DNA of 64,000 bases. It comes from Mastigamoeba balamuthi (taxonomy: Eukaryota > Evosea > Mastigamoebida > Mastigamoebidae). The notes beneath the pieces are model-generated. The model worked only from the letters and a program-made list of their open reading frames with translations, did not search any database and was not told the origin of the DNA. The translations under genes and the position numbers were made by a program. Below are positions 10,927-21,101 of the stretch, piece by piece. The stretch is taken from contig CACRSC010000003.1 in NCBI GenBank assembly GCA_902651635.1, positions 1 to 64,000 of the forward strand, written 5' to 3'. The first letter of the stretch is position 1. Each line of letters opens with the position of its first letter.

Positions 10927-12607
10927 TCAGTTGGTCTTCTGGACAGAAGGTCTCTTGCGCGGTGCGTGCCACCTGCCGTCGGGTTCGCCGTCTGAGCTCT
11001 CGGAGGACTCGGCTGTTGTCATGAGGTCCGTCTCCGACGAGATGTCGAACTTGGAGTCCGAGTCGAAGAACCCGGCGTCCTCGAAGAAGCTGCGCTGTAT
11101 CCCAGCGGGGGCTTCTGCGCCTTCGGAGCGCAGGGGCTTGGGCGGGCCGCCGGGCTCGAACAGGGCGACGATGAAGTCTATGGCAAGCGAGTCCTTGGCG
11201 TCCCTGCGGAGCGCGCGCTCGGGGTCCTCGGTGTACATCCACGTGTACGCGGCTGCCACTGCCAGCATGTCGGGCTTCTCGTTGGCGCGGACGACGCGCA
11301 GCAGCAGCGCGTCCTTCTTGGCGCCCTTGCTCTTGGTCGTGGCCTTCTTCAGCAGGCTTGCGTAGTACTCGTCCCTCGGCGTCACTGGAAGGGAGAGCGG
11401 AGGCGGCGCGGTGAGGGACGCTGGCCGATCGAAGGAGGGCGCACGCATTGCGAGCAGCAGCTTGCGGTACGGGCCCTTGGTCACCGCGCGCGCCATCTCG
11501 AACATCGTGCTCTTGCGCTGCCCCACGAGCCACCTGTCGACGTCGCGCATGTGTGCGTGCGACCTGCGCGTCGCCACGTCGGCCAGCGCCTCGTGGGCGC
11601 GCCTCTCGGCCGCCGCGGCCAGCAGCCTCTTGCCGTCGGCCTCGACCTCGTCGGGGGCGGTGGCCCTGCTGCTCCTGAGCGCCTGCAGGACCAGGCGGGC
11701 GAACGGGGTGTCCTTGCGGCCGGCGACCGCGGTGACCGCGGCGTCGGGCAGGCCGAGGTCGGGCGTCGACCGCATGCGCTCGTAGAGCGCCGCGACGCCG
11801 CAGGGGGTCAGGACCACGGCGTCTGTGAGCGCGTCTGCGTACTGCGCGCGCTGCTCGCCCGTGAGCTCGCCCATCATCGCCGCCTCCTCCATCGCGCGCA
11901 CGCACGATGTCACCGGACCCCTCACTGCGCATGCCAAGCCTGCGTGGTCAGGGCTGGCGGCCACTCGGGCCAGAGGTAGAAGAGCAAACAAACAGTGATC
12001 GCGTGCTCTCTCCTCCCCCGCGCGGACACCTACCAGGACAGAAGAGGCGAGCACAGAGGACTTGTGTGTGTGCTGCACGATAGGGGTCGCAGGCCTGTTG
12101 TGGCGGATAAAGGAAACAGAGGGGTAGGAGGGTAGGGTGTGGGGGTGGGGTTGACTGGGCGCTGGGCCCTTCCCTCACCCCAACTCTCTGACAACGCGGC
12201 GGGCGGAACTCAACTTTTTTATAAACTCACTCCCCTGGCACCGCAACGAGTCCCCCAACCCATCGCAGCGCGGACACCACCCGGACTGCCCCGCGGGCGC
12301 CGGCGGACGGACCCCAGGCGAGGCAGAGGTCGCAGAAGAGGCCGCGCTCGCAGCCCAGCTGGAACATCGCCTCGTGCTCGTCCCGCGACTGCGCGTGCCG
12401 CTTGATCTCCGCCACCGTGACGTCGATCGCCGGCCGGTCGAGAGGCGCCAACGTCATTATGACGTCATGATAGCGCCGCGAGGAGAGCGCGGCGCGCAGG
12501 GACTCGGCGCGCATGGCGGGGCCGTTGGGACCCGACGAGCTCGGCGCGGAAGAGGTGGTGCGGTGCGCCCCCAGAGACGCGCCGCCGCGGAGTGCACCGG
12601 ATCGCAT
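10927..12607 (-). CDS. Annexin-like protein lacking type II calcium loops
   Basis: Two exons, 12607-12313 and 11924-10927, join exactly to 430 residues; the 388-nt intron is long for this window and carries a CTGACC branch-like site. Four annexin-type helical repeats can be traced: AESLRAALSSRRYHD; QYADALTDAVVLTP to LVLQALRSS; GKRLLAAAAERR to YRKLLLAMRA; and DEYYASLLKKAT to LAIDFIVALFE. The last matches the pattern YY-L-A-G-DE-L-R-V-Y-Y-A-D of annexin repeat 4. None of the inter-helix loops keeps the GxGTD calcium motif, so classical Ca-dependent phospholipid binding is doubtful. The C-terminal ~60 residues are Ser/Asp-rich and then basic, and may be a regulatory tail. Family membership is inference from the repeat pattern. 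Alternative: an all-helical protein unrelated to annexins. Confidence 0.55.
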
Positions 12608-13075
12608 TGTGATCGCAGGGTTGTGCGTTCTCCCGCGGAGTGCGAATATTAATATCTCCCTGCAGGATTGCTATCCGGGAATTTTCTGAGAAACCTGTCA
12701 GGCAGCTTTTCCTTGTACAGGTCCTGCATTGGCCGTCTGACGTGATGGCGTAGAGGACGAGACGACACACGTTCCTTGGACGCGAGGTCGTAAGGGACCC
12801 TCCCGAGATGCCCTGGTGGAATGCAAGTAGCACTAACTCACTCGGGCTGTCCTGTAGAAGAAAAGGAGCTGATGGTTACAACACAGCACAACCGAGAGAC
12901 AGCGAGAAAGTGCTGGAACTGTTAGCAAACGGCGGAGGTGCGGCTGAGAGGTGAGACAGAGGAAGATGCACAACGGTGTGGAATGCCGGGGGCATGGTAC
13001 AGGGGTGCGAGAACAGCCAGACAGAACTTTCATCAATCTAAGTTGTGAAATCAGTTTATCCATGGTGTATTCAAC
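12608..13075. other. Intergenic region upstream of the annexin-like gene
   Basis: Holds the presumed promoter of the minus-strand annexin-like gene (AT-rich gaatattaatatctcc around 12645-12660). No convincing gene is seen. Confidence 0.4.
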
Positions 13076-13445
13076 ATGCCAACAGGAACTGTGACGTTCT
13101 TCCAGCATAGGCCGGCCTGGCGCATGTGCACCTCGAAGCACACAGGAGGCTGTAAGAACACTGAAAAGATGAAGTACCCTTTGCAGCCTCGCCAGGGCCA
13201 GAGCCCAGGCCAGGTGTTCCAGCTTATCAACTGCGAGTCTGCCTTCAGTGCCAATGGCTGCCAGCTGCCCTGTGGCCTCTTCTTTTGCAAGATTGCCGTG
13301 GATGGCGGTGTGGGGCCAAATACTGTGTGCTGCACCAGTGCCAAGTGAGTGCCCCACGGTATCAAACCCACCAAAGGCCAGGCCAGCACCATTGACTGGG
13401 CAGTGGCCAGCCGCAACTCCAAGGGCCAGAGGCACTGTGAGAGCA
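13076..13445 (+). CDS. Possible small Cys-rich protein (uncertain)
   Basis: An ATG at 13076 opens about 85 codons with repeated cysteines (for example GCQLPCGLFFCK and TVCCTSA). The stop falls inside a perfect donor-like GTGAGT, and an acceptor cattgactgggcag follows 57 nt later. Splicing there would add about a dozen codons and end near 13445. Base composition is lower in GC than neighbouring genes, and the opposite strand is also open over this stretch, so either strand could be the coding one or neither. I do not recognise the protein. Confidence 0.25.
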
Positions 13446-13728
13446 CCAGCGACTGCAGCATCATGCCAGGTAGGTACCATCAACCTGTTACACTGTCTTC
13501 AAAGCAACGGCGTCTGACCAGGGATTAAGTACGTGATAGAGATGTTCAGGGGAAATCATAATTGATATCTCGATTCAAAACGGATAGTACGTACCACAAG
13601 GTCGGGTCGTAATAGAAAAATAATGCACCGCACATCCTGGGGAGAGGCCGTAGGTCCCCGTGGAGCAGAGTGGAAAAAGAGACAGATGGTGATACCTTTG
13701 ATTTGGTACAGAGAGATATTAGCTTCAC

Positions 13729-14620
13729 GTGGCACGTGACGTTCAAACTCTGAATTCTGTGCTACAGCTACACCCCGCGGGTGGTCCTTTCTCGTGGCGC
13801 TCTTCTCTCGATCTCGCTAGAGATAACACCACCCAGATCCCGCCAGAACACTCAAGGCACGGTGCACTCAAGACTGAGTTCGCGCATCGAGAGGGCCGCG
13901 GTCGTCGAGGCCGATCGGCACGACCAGTCCGACGTGGGAGGGGCACGTGCGCAACTCGAATTTGCTGGCAGACGCCCCTTCGTAGCTGTGCTGCTGCACG
14001 CGTCAGTGCCGCGCGAGCTGGAGACGGTGTGCGCCCTGCAAGTGCTACAGCCGAGGGCACTGCCCAGGAAAGAGTGCTACCGCGTGATCCTCGCTGGGGG
14101 CCTCGGGCAGTCATCAGGGCGCTGCGCGAGCTGCCGTTCAAGCCGCAAGTCTTTGAGGCCGCACTGTCGGCGGTAGAGGCTGTCTGTGACGATGCCGTGC
14201 TGGAGCAGACGAGATCGTTAGGCCCGGCCCCGCGGCGGGTGCTGAGCGTCGAGTGCTGCGCCCTCACTGGCCTGCTGGTGGCTGCCGGCCTGCGCCTGAA
14301 CGTCACGTAGGAGATCCGCGCTGTCTCGCTGTGCATCGAGGTGATCGAGAAGGGAGGGAGACCTCGCTCGGCTCGACAGCGCCTGCAAGGAGCGGCGCAG
14401 CCCCGCCGTGGACACGGCGGCGGCCCTGCGGAAGGGCGTCGCCACCGAGGACATCGTCATCGCGCGGTGCGCAAGGAGCTCATGCGAGGTCCTCGCGTCT
14501 CTGAGCGGGGGCGAGAGCACTGCCGTGCCGCTCATGGCTCGTAAATCCGCGTTCAATGCCCTGATGTCGCTGCGGAGGGCGCTGCAGCCACCGCAGTCGA
14601 GGCTGCCGCGGTGGCTGTGA
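13729..14620 (+). pseudogene. Degraded ARM/HEAT-repeat-like gene fragment (plus-strand copy)
   Basis: Coding-like stretches switch frame on the plus strand. One gives FVAVLLHASVPRELETVCALQVL, another ALRELPFKPQVFEAALSAVEAV, and a third DTAAALRKGVATEDIVIARCA. Such helix-pair phrases are typical of armadillo/HEAT repeats. No single frame spans them and stops interrupt, so this is best read as a decayed host gene. The first ~300 bp are repeated in reverse orientation at 14650-14950. Confidence 0.45.
13885..14190 (+). repeat. Inverted repeat, left arm (ARM-like fragment)
   Basis: This ~300-bp stretch matches the reverse complement of about 14650-14945 with scattered substitutions and small indels (for example gggaggggcacgtgcgcaac versus gggaggggcatgtgcgcaac). 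Confidence 0.75.
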
Positions 14621-14964
14621 AAGCCTTGGAGGGTGACGGGACCGGAGCAGAAAGCCTCTATCGCCGACAGAGCGGCCTCAAAGACTTGCGGCTTGGACGG
14701 CAGCTCGTGCAGCGCCCGATGATTGCCCGAGGCGCCCCCCGCGAGGATCACGTGGTAGCGCTCTTTCCTGGGCAGCACCCTCCGCTGAAGCACCTGCAGG
14801 GCGCACACCGTCTCCATCTCGCGCGGCACTGACGCGTGCAGCGCAAGCACAGCTACGAAGCGCCTGTCAGGAAATTCGAGTTGCGCACATGCCCCTCCCA
14901 CATAGGTCAAGTCGCTCTTAGCCTTGACGGCCGCGCGTGGAACAGATGTCGCGAGCGAACGCAT
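14218..14964 (-). pseudogene. ARM/HEAT-like fragment (minus-strand copy)
   Basis: A minus-strand frame opens at 14964 and reads FVAVLALHASVPREMETVCAL and then SKPQVFEAALSAIEAF, the same two helical phrases as the plus-strand copy but without the frame switch between them. After about 14650 the frame runs antisense to the plus-strand copy and loses its repeat character. The intact homologous part is therefore about 100 residues. It could be the younger, better preserved copy of a duplicated host gene or a short live exon; I favour a fragment. Confidence 0.4.
14650..14945 (-). repeat. Inverted repeat, right arm (ARM-like fragment)
   Basis: Partner of 13885-14190, in opposite orientation, with a spacer of about 460 bp. 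Confidence 0.75.
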
Positions 14965-15179
14965 CGCGACCCGCCGCGGTCGTGCCGGGAACTCTCAGGG
15001 ATGACGCGCCCCAGGTCTGCTTCGGCGCCTTTTGGCACAGGGGTTTTGACCTGGCCCGGAGCCCGGAGTTCCCGCACGAGAGCTACCACTGCCAGGTCCT
15101 GCGACTGCCCATCTACCCTATGCGGGACGCCAACCCAGAGCTGGCCTCGCGAGACCGATTCTGCACAAAATTGCGATAG
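14937..15179 (+). pseudogene. Possible coding remnant, family unknown
   Basis: An 80-codon frame contains a protein-like stretch (VCFGAFWHRGFDLARSPEF, then YHCQVLRLPIYPMRD). No start context, splice partner or family could be assigned. The following bases up to 15546 hold no recognisable gene and would include the promoter of the F-box gene. Confidence 0.2.
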
Positions 15180-15546
15180 CAATCTCTCGTTGTGAAGTGT
15201 CTCGTCGATAACGAGCAAGCGTCTCTGTGGAACCTCCCGGCTGCTCATTAACACTCTCAAAAATGCTGTCGGCATGCATACACCGAGCTGCGAAGACAAA
15301 GTCAGCTCATGAAACCCAGGCGCCAGGCGCCTCGAGGGCAGCTGGGACACTCGTCTTACGATGGCTGAGACAGCACGGATTCACATTACCGGTGTGCCCA
15401 GCAGACAGGACGGACAAAATGGCAGTGCAGTCATGACTCCCCCACATGTCTTCCCCACCGCGATAAACGAGAGAGGGAGGGAGCGAAGAATCGGCGGAGA
15501 AAAATACGGGTCTTACGTGGCGTGCCCATAAATTGCTATTCATAGA

Positions 15547-16583
15547 ATGAGTGCGACGTTTGAGGACCTGACCTGTGACATCCTGGCCGCCATCGCCGGC
15601 ATGCTCGACGTCTGCGACGTCGTGGCCCTGCACGGCGTCTCGCGCGCCGCCCGCCGCGCGGTGGCCGCCGTCGCCCAGGCCCTCAGCCCCTCGTCCCCGA
15701 CCCTCGCGTGCGCAGCCCCCAACACAACTGCACTCCGCGGCCTCATTTCTTCTCTCCTCTTCTCTTCTCTTCTCTCTCCTCCCACACCCTCCAGAGGGCT
15801 CTGCGCCGTGCTCACGCACAGGAGGGCCTACTCGGAGATGCTCTGCGCGGCCGAGAGGGGCCTCATGTCGCCCGCGTTTGGCGACACTACGGTGCGCACG
15901 CGTTTCTTCGGAGCGGCCGTTTGTTCGGGCCCACCAGGAAACTGAGCCCCCGCACTGGCTGGCCACCCCCCCTGCGCACCCCCTTCCCCTCCTGGCGCAC
16001 TGGGCAGGGGCACGCGCGGGTCAGCTGGGCGTCGTCCGAGCACTGCGCCTACCACGGGGCGCGGCACACGGTGGCGGCGCACCGGACGACCGAGGCGTGG
16101 GTGAGCACCGCGGGCCCCGCGCCGCGGGTGGAGCGCCTCGAGTACGAGCTGCCCTGCGCGCACTGCGCGCTGCACGCGCTGAGCGTCGAGATGCCCTGGC
16201 GCATGCCGCGCGCGCACTACCCGGCGGCCGTCCGCGTGCACGTGGGGCAGCGCAGCGGGGGGCCCTGGTCGTGGGCCAGCGCCGTCGTGCGCTTCCCCGA
16301 GGACGACCGCCGCGCCGTCGTGGCCGCGCCCGAGGGCGTCTGCCCCGTGGGCCGCTACGTCATGCTGATGCTCTGGGTCGAGCCCTCGGCGGCACCCGCC
16401 CAGGGCTCCCGCCAGCAGGACGACGAGGGCGGAGGGCAGACGGTGGCCGTCGACAGGGTGCTGTTCTGGTACTCGCAGGGCCCGGCGTGCCGCAGGAGCG
16501 TGCGGGGCGAGGGCCACGAGCGGCCGCACGCCAGCGAGTGCCGCACGTGGAAGGCCATCCCCAAGAGGAGGCTCTGCTTCTGA
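15547..16583 (+). CDS. F-box protein with At4g00755-like C-terminal domain
   Basis: Exons 15547-15707, 15795-15891 and 16008-16583 join to 277 residues; both donors are GTGCGC. The N-terminal ~45 residues form an F-box (FEDLTCDILAAIAGMLDVCD, then VVALHGVSRAARRAV), which normally binds SKP1 in an SCF ubiquitin ligase. The second exon continues with a helix (CAVLTHRRAYSEMLC). The C-terminal ~190 residues begin with VSWASSEHCAYHG and contain a beta-rich stretch with E-L-PC-HCALHALSVEMP, similar in layout to the domain behind the F-box in plant At4g00755-type proteins, where it may bind the substrate. The first intron is pyrimidine-rich (tct repeats) and divisible by three. Family assignment is from memory; exon 3 acceptor is chosen by phase. 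Confidence 0.6.
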
Positions 16584-16824
16584 GCTGCCTGCCACTCTGT
16601 TCCGTCGGGGGCCAGTGAGGGGGGTGGGGGGTATTTTTGTTGAGTCGTCCACTCCCTCCCAGTGTTCCCAGTGTGGGAGGCACAGTCTCCTGCGCACACG
16701 TATGGTCGGGGGAATGGGCAATGGGATAACAATCAGATACTGTGTGTGTGATTTGCGTCACGAGATATCACAGGGGAGAATCTCTCGTATCTTCGGTGTG
16801 TCTTGCATCTCCCGCGCGCGCCAG

Positions 16825-17664
16825 ATGGTACGCGGCGTCTCCTCTCTGCGCTGTGCTGGCTGCCCTCCCGCCGCCTAACGCCCCGCGCGCCGCACCCCTC
16901 CCCCGCGTCCCCAGTCCCGCATCGAGTACGTCACGCCCGAGGGCCTGCGTGTCGACGGCCGCCGCCCGAACGAGCCGCGCGCGGTCCACTGCCGCGTAGG
17001 TGTCCTGGAACGCGCTGACGGCAGCGCGTTCTTCCAGCAGGGCAACACGATGGCGATCGCCGCCGTGCACGGCCCCCGCGAGTCCCCGCGCTCTCGCGCG
17101 AGCCCGCACGACCGCGCCACGGTCAACTGCGAGTTCTCGCTGGCGACGTTCAGCACGCGCGAGCGCCGCCGCCGCGCGCGCGACCGCAAGACGGCGGAGC
17201 TCGGCGCGGTGATACGGCAGATATTCGAGGGCGCGATCATGACGTCGCTGTTTCCCAGATCCAGGATCGATATCTTCGTGACGGTGCTGCAGGCCGACGG
17301 CGGCGTGCGGAGCTGCGCGATAAACGCGGCGGCGCTGGCGCTGGCGCACGCGGGCGTGCCGATGACGGACCTCGTCGTCTCGTGCGCCGCGGGCATGCTC
17401 GACGGGACGCCGGTTCTCGACATGAACGCGATCGAGGAGGGCGCCGCCGGGCCCGACGTGAGCGTCGCCGCGCTGGCCAAGAGCGGCAGGGTCTGCTCGA
17501 TCCAGTCCGACGCCAAGATGGCCGTCGACGCGTTCAAGCAGGTCGCCTCGCTGGCCAGCGACGGCTGCCGCGCCGTGGGCGACCTCATGGCGCGCACGCT
17601 GCGCCAGTACGCGGCAGACGCCGTGGAAGCGCGCGGCGCCCTCGGGCGTGCGGCTGAGCTCTGA
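16825..17664 (+). CDS. RRP41: Exosome core subunit RRP41 (RNase PH fold)
   Basis: RNase PH-family subunit of the RNA exosome ring, which threads RNA for 3'-5' decay and processing in nucleus and cytoplasm. Exon 2 (16915-17664) reads from SRIEYVTPEGLRVDGRRPNE to the stop. It shows the RRP41 hallmarks DGRRPNEPR, DGSAFFQQGNT, HGPRE, CEFSLATFSTRER, PRSRIDIFVTVLQADGG and the INAAALALAHAGVPM segment. No ATG precedes in frame in that exon. An ATG directly followed by GTACGC at 16825-16829 gives, after an 87-nt intron, ATG-TCC-CGC in phase 0, so exon 1 would end with the start codon itself. Total 250 residues, the normal RRP41 length. Eukaryotic RRP41 is usually catalytically inactive. A near neighbour (eIF4E) is convergent. 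Confidence 0.9.
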
Positions 17665-18171
17665 TTGGATGATTGGGGAGGGGAGAGAAAAATACAGCCC
17701 GCCCGCTGCTCTCCGCCGGCTCCCAGAGAAGAGTAATCAACGCAAGTTACAGCGAACTCTACGGCGATCCGATCTTCCCAAGTGGCGCCCGAAGCCTCCT
17801 GGCGCAGCAGCTTCGGGAGGCGGGGGAGTGTAAGAGCCAAAGAGGCCAGCTTGTGCCGTTGGGGTTTTGTTGCGAACCAATCGGGTTCAAGTAACTCGTT
17901 TTCTCTCACTTGGGAGTCTTTTGGTTTTCGTGCGTGTGCGAATTTTCTTCTCTCAAGAGTGTCGTGGCGGGCGTGTGTGCGTAGCGAGGCGGGGAATGAT
18001 GAGGGAAGAAACGTGTTGCGGGGGGCGGGAGGATGTGAAACGAAGCCGAGGAAGGCACTCGCGAGACGATACCAAAACGAAAACACAAACACAAACACAA
18101 AAACACAAAGAGAGCCACTACTCTCGCTCCCTTTCACTAGGGCCTTTTTAATGCCCAGCACAGCTCTCCAA
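17665..18171. other. Convergent 3' intergenic region with A/C-rich repeat
   Basis: 507 bp between RRP41 and eIF4E stop codons. An (ACAAA)-type simple repeat lies at about 18072-18111 (aaaacacaaacacaaacaca). No gene is seen. Confidence 0.6.
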
Positions 18172-18822
18172 TCAACGCTGGACCGACGGCTTGCGTGAGT
18201 GCATCTGCCCGCCGTGGCACTCGCTCCCCGCGGCGGCAGTGGCGGCGGCAGCGGCGGGCGGCGGGGGGGGCCTGGCGACGCAGAAGAGAGCAAACTTGGA
18301 CTTGTGGGGCCAGAACTCCACGGGGGCCGTCGCGCAGACGGCCTCGGCGAGAGCGACGCCAAAGGCGCGCGTGGCGCACGTGCCCCTGACCCAGACCTCG
18401 ACGCGCGCCTCGCAGCCGTCGGGGGCGGCGGCGGGCGTGAGCACGCGCGCGCCGTTGACGCCCGCGGGGAGCATCTCGCCGACGGCGGCGCAGACGGCGC
18501 GCTCCCAGGCGTCGTCGACGTCGCCGCGCAGGACCCAGCGCCCGCCCAGGCGGTTGGCGCTGTCGAGCGCGAGCGGGGCGATCCCGTGGCGGAAGACGCA
18601 GAGGTCGGATCCCGGGTTCAATTCCCGGCTCGGGAGTTTTGGCAGCGCGGACCAGACCGAGCCAAAGGCCCCGACGGTGGCAAAGGAGCACAGCGGGCGC
18701 AGCGAGCGGTGCAGCGAGGCGGGCGTGCTCCAGAGGGACCACGGGGTCTCGAGCGAGGGGTCGCAGGGGTCGCAGGGGTCGCAGGGGTCGCAGGGGTCGC
18801 CGCGCGGATTCTTGTCGCTCAT
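18172..18822 (-). CDS. eIF4E-family cap-binding protein
   Basis: A single-exon 216-residue protein, the normal size for eIF4E. It binds the mRNA 5' cap and, in the canonical form, eIF4G. After a short leader with a DPC tandem repeat, the core begins TPWSLWST (family: H-L-WTLW). It keeps a Trp in GAFGSVW (family VE-FW), the LNPGSDLCVFRHGIAPL segment (family L-P-DY-LFK-GI-PMWE), GGRWV (family GGRW) and a DDAWERAVCAAVGE helix (family LD--W-E-LL--IGE). The cap-stacking Trp of the PMWED motif appears replaced (IAPLALD). That makes the cap affinity, or class (4E versus 4EHP-like), uncertain. The C-terminal lobe is shorter and Pro/Ala-rich, and the Lys/Arg residues contacting cap phosphates are not obvious. 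Upstream in-frame codons are treated as 5' UTR. Confidence 0.7.
   Translation of the reverse strand: MSDKNPRGDPCDPCDPCDPCDPSLETPWSLWSTPASLHRSLRPLCSFATVGAFGSVWSALPKLPSRELNPGSDLCVFRHGIAPLALDSANRLGGRWVLRGDVDDAWERAVCAAVGEMLPAGVNGARVLTPAAAPDGCEARVEVWVRGTCATRAFGVALAEAVCATAPVEFWPHKSKFALFCVARPPPPPAAAAATAAAGSECHGGQMHSRKPSVQR
18774..18809 (-). repeat. 9-bp tandem repeat coding for Asp-Pro-Cys units
   Basis: Plus strand reads ggggtcgca repeated about four to five times near 18765-18805. On the coding strand this gives repeated Asp-Pro-Cys near the eIF4E N-terminus. Confidence 0.8.
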
Positions 18823-19239
18823 TTCTCGGTGACGTGACGCAGGCAAAGCAATCTGGTGTGGGGGTGGGGAAGCCTTGGGCGGTTCTGCCGAGCGCGCGCG
18901 CCGGGTAAGTGACAGTCGGAAGTGGGGTGGCGGGTTCGCACGAAATGGCTTTATCAACTGGGGCGCTTTTATTTTATTGGGGATCCCTGATTCTATCTTC
19001 GGAAGTACTTGGCGCCAGCGGGGATAGGAAGCTTCCGAGAATTCTTGGAGGTTTCCTGCTTTTCGCGATTCCTGAGGAAATGCCGTCGTTTGCAACGAGA
19101 AATGACGTCGACGACAAGGTCCAATTCGGCTTTTCTTTGGTCACCCACAGAATACGGAGGAATTGCCAGCAGGATTGGTTAGGGTTGCTCTGGTATTGTC
19201 TCTTTCTACAGCAACACCGTCCCCCCCAGCCCCCCGCCC
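18823..19239. other. Upstream region of eIF4E and 3' region of the GH8 gene
   Basis: 417 bp. The eIF4E 5' flank lacks a clear TATA box. At 19002-19050 the sequence becomes AT-richer (cttcggaagtacttgg, gaattcttggagg). No gene is seen. Confidence 0.5.
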
Positions 19240-21101
19240 TCAGCAGAGGGCAGCGGCGACGGCGACAGCGGCCGACACGGCGGCCACCCTCGTGGCACCG
19301 TTGGGGTTGAGCGCCGAGTCGTCGCGGTCCGAGCTCACCTTGTGCGGCGGGTGCTTGGACGACGACTGCGGCTGCGGTGCCGCCGACGACTGCGCGTGGG
19401 TCGACGACTGCGGCTGCGGCGACGGCGTCGACGAGTGGTCGGGCTGCGGGGAGACGCCGATGGGGAGCGGGGCCTTGCCTCCCATGATGCCCGTCGTGAT
19501 GACCTCGAGGCCCTTGTCGAAGTACTGCGTGGGCCACGTGTAGGCGGTCAGGTAGTAGGCCATCGTGTCGAGCCACTTCTGGCTGTCGGTGGAGCCGATC
19601 GAGTCGTCGACGACCGCGAAGGCCGAGACGACGGGCATGAAGCCCCAGGCGTTCCACGGGCTGGCGGTGAACCCCTTGGGGCAGTTGTCGCACTTGGGGA
19701 ACGACGTCAGCATCGGGAACACCTGGTAGTACGGGACGCAGTTGTCGCCGGGGCACGACGGGCCCGAGGCCTTCATCATCTGGCGGTACGTGCGGGACCA
19801 CCTGTACGAGTAGTTGGCCGCGCCCCAGTAGCCGAGCAGCGAGCCCGTCTCCGAGTACAGCGGGGCCATCGAGTCCTTGACGCCGAACCAGAGAGCGTCG
19901 AGGGCGACGCGCCACGGCATGCGGCACGCGTCCGAGCCGTACTCGCCGGCGGCGGTGCCCGAGTTGGTGCACTGCAGCTTGCCGTTCCACGGCCAGTTGC
20001 TGCCGGCGGGCAGCGTCCACCAGTTGCTGACGATGCCGCTCGAGCACGAGATGCGGTTGAGCAGGTTGTACCCCCACGTGATGGCGCTGTCGATCACCGT
20101 CGAGATGCCCTGCGACGTGAAGCCCGTGGGCACGTACTGCGGGTACTTCTCGACGTAGCGCGCGAACAGGCGCCACTGGGCGGGGCTGAAGTACGCCGGC
20201 GCGACGCACATGTCGCGGTTGGCGTCGCCCGAGCTCGTGTCGTAGCCGCCCCAGCACGACCCACCGCGCCAGAGGAACATGCGCTGGTGCTTGGCGGGGA
20301 TCGAGCCCTTGACGGGGACGTCGCGCGAGTTGGCCGTGTAGCCCAGGGGCCCGCCGCCGAGGTCCGCGTCGACAAACGCCGCGATGCTGCGGACGGCCAG
20401 CTGGCGGATGCTGTCGTCGTTGGTCAGCTCCGCCAGGTAGATGATGCCCGTGACCGCGTCCTCGTCGCCGTCGGGCGCGCTGCCCGTGCACCCGGTCCCT
20501 GCGCAGTTGCTCAGGGGGAAACGCCACGCAGGCATATCCGCCCCCTCAACAGCGTTGCACAGGCATTGACCTTTTTAACAGGGAAAACCGTTAGTACGAG
20601 ACAAAAGACACGGCTAAAAGCCTGTAACTTACCCCTGTTTCCGACAGAGGAGCAGCCGCCGAGCATGTTGCCGCCAGCGACACCCTGGGTCATGGCCTGC
20701 CAGCCGACGGTGAGGCCCTTGAGCGACTCGATGTCGCCGGCCATGGCGGCGGCGAACATGGCGTAGCCCTGGCCCTCGCTGACAGTCTTCCCGGGGTCCG
20801 TCGACACCGCGATACCCTGCGCACAGAATTTTTCAAGTGGGTTTCAGCGCGTTTGTATGAAACAGGGTCGGTAACAAAGGGGGCCGCGCACCTTGACGCC
20901 CTGGAGGCCCTTAGGGATCAGCTTGCTGTTGACGCCCGAAGTCGGGGGGAACGGGTAGTCGCTGGCGCCCTCGGTGAGGTAGAGCTGCTTCCAGGCGGGG
21001 TAGAACTGCTTGCTGAAGGCGTTGGCGCTGTTCTGCGAGACCAGCGCGCGGCAGGCGAGCGCCAGGCCCGCGAGGGCGACGAGGCGCAGCACACGTGGCA
21101 T
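19240..21101 (-). CDS. GPI-anchored glycoside hydrolase family 8 enzyme
   Basis: Exons 21101-20892, 20816-20633 and 20570-19240 join exactly to 574 residues. GH8 enzymes are inverting endo-glycanases (cellulase, licheninase, xylanase or chitosanase). The N-terminal ~20 residues (MPRVLRLVALAGLALACRAL) are a signal peptide. Exon 2 has the hallmark TVSEGQGYAMFAAA, with the proton-donor Glu, followed by exon 3's MPAWRF and the DGDEDAVTG loop (family D-DADLW). Many paired Cys suggest disulphides. The last ~100 residues are a Ser/Pro/Gln linker and then a hydrophobic end (VAAVSAAVAVAAALC) fitting a GPI-anchor signal, so the enzyme should sit on the cell surface. The second intron is canonical GTAAGT with a CTAAC branch site. 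Substrate cannot be told from sequence. Confidence 0.8.

Noticed and set aside
18600-18635. A tRNA T-arm-like sequence (gggttcaattcccggct)
   Set aside because: It lies inside the eIF4E coding sequence, where the codons align to the family (LNPGSDLCVF). No acceptor or anticodon stem surrounds it.
19342-20766. A 474-codon plus-strand frame
   Set aside because: Antisense to the GH8 gene, with Arg/Val-rich shadow composition.
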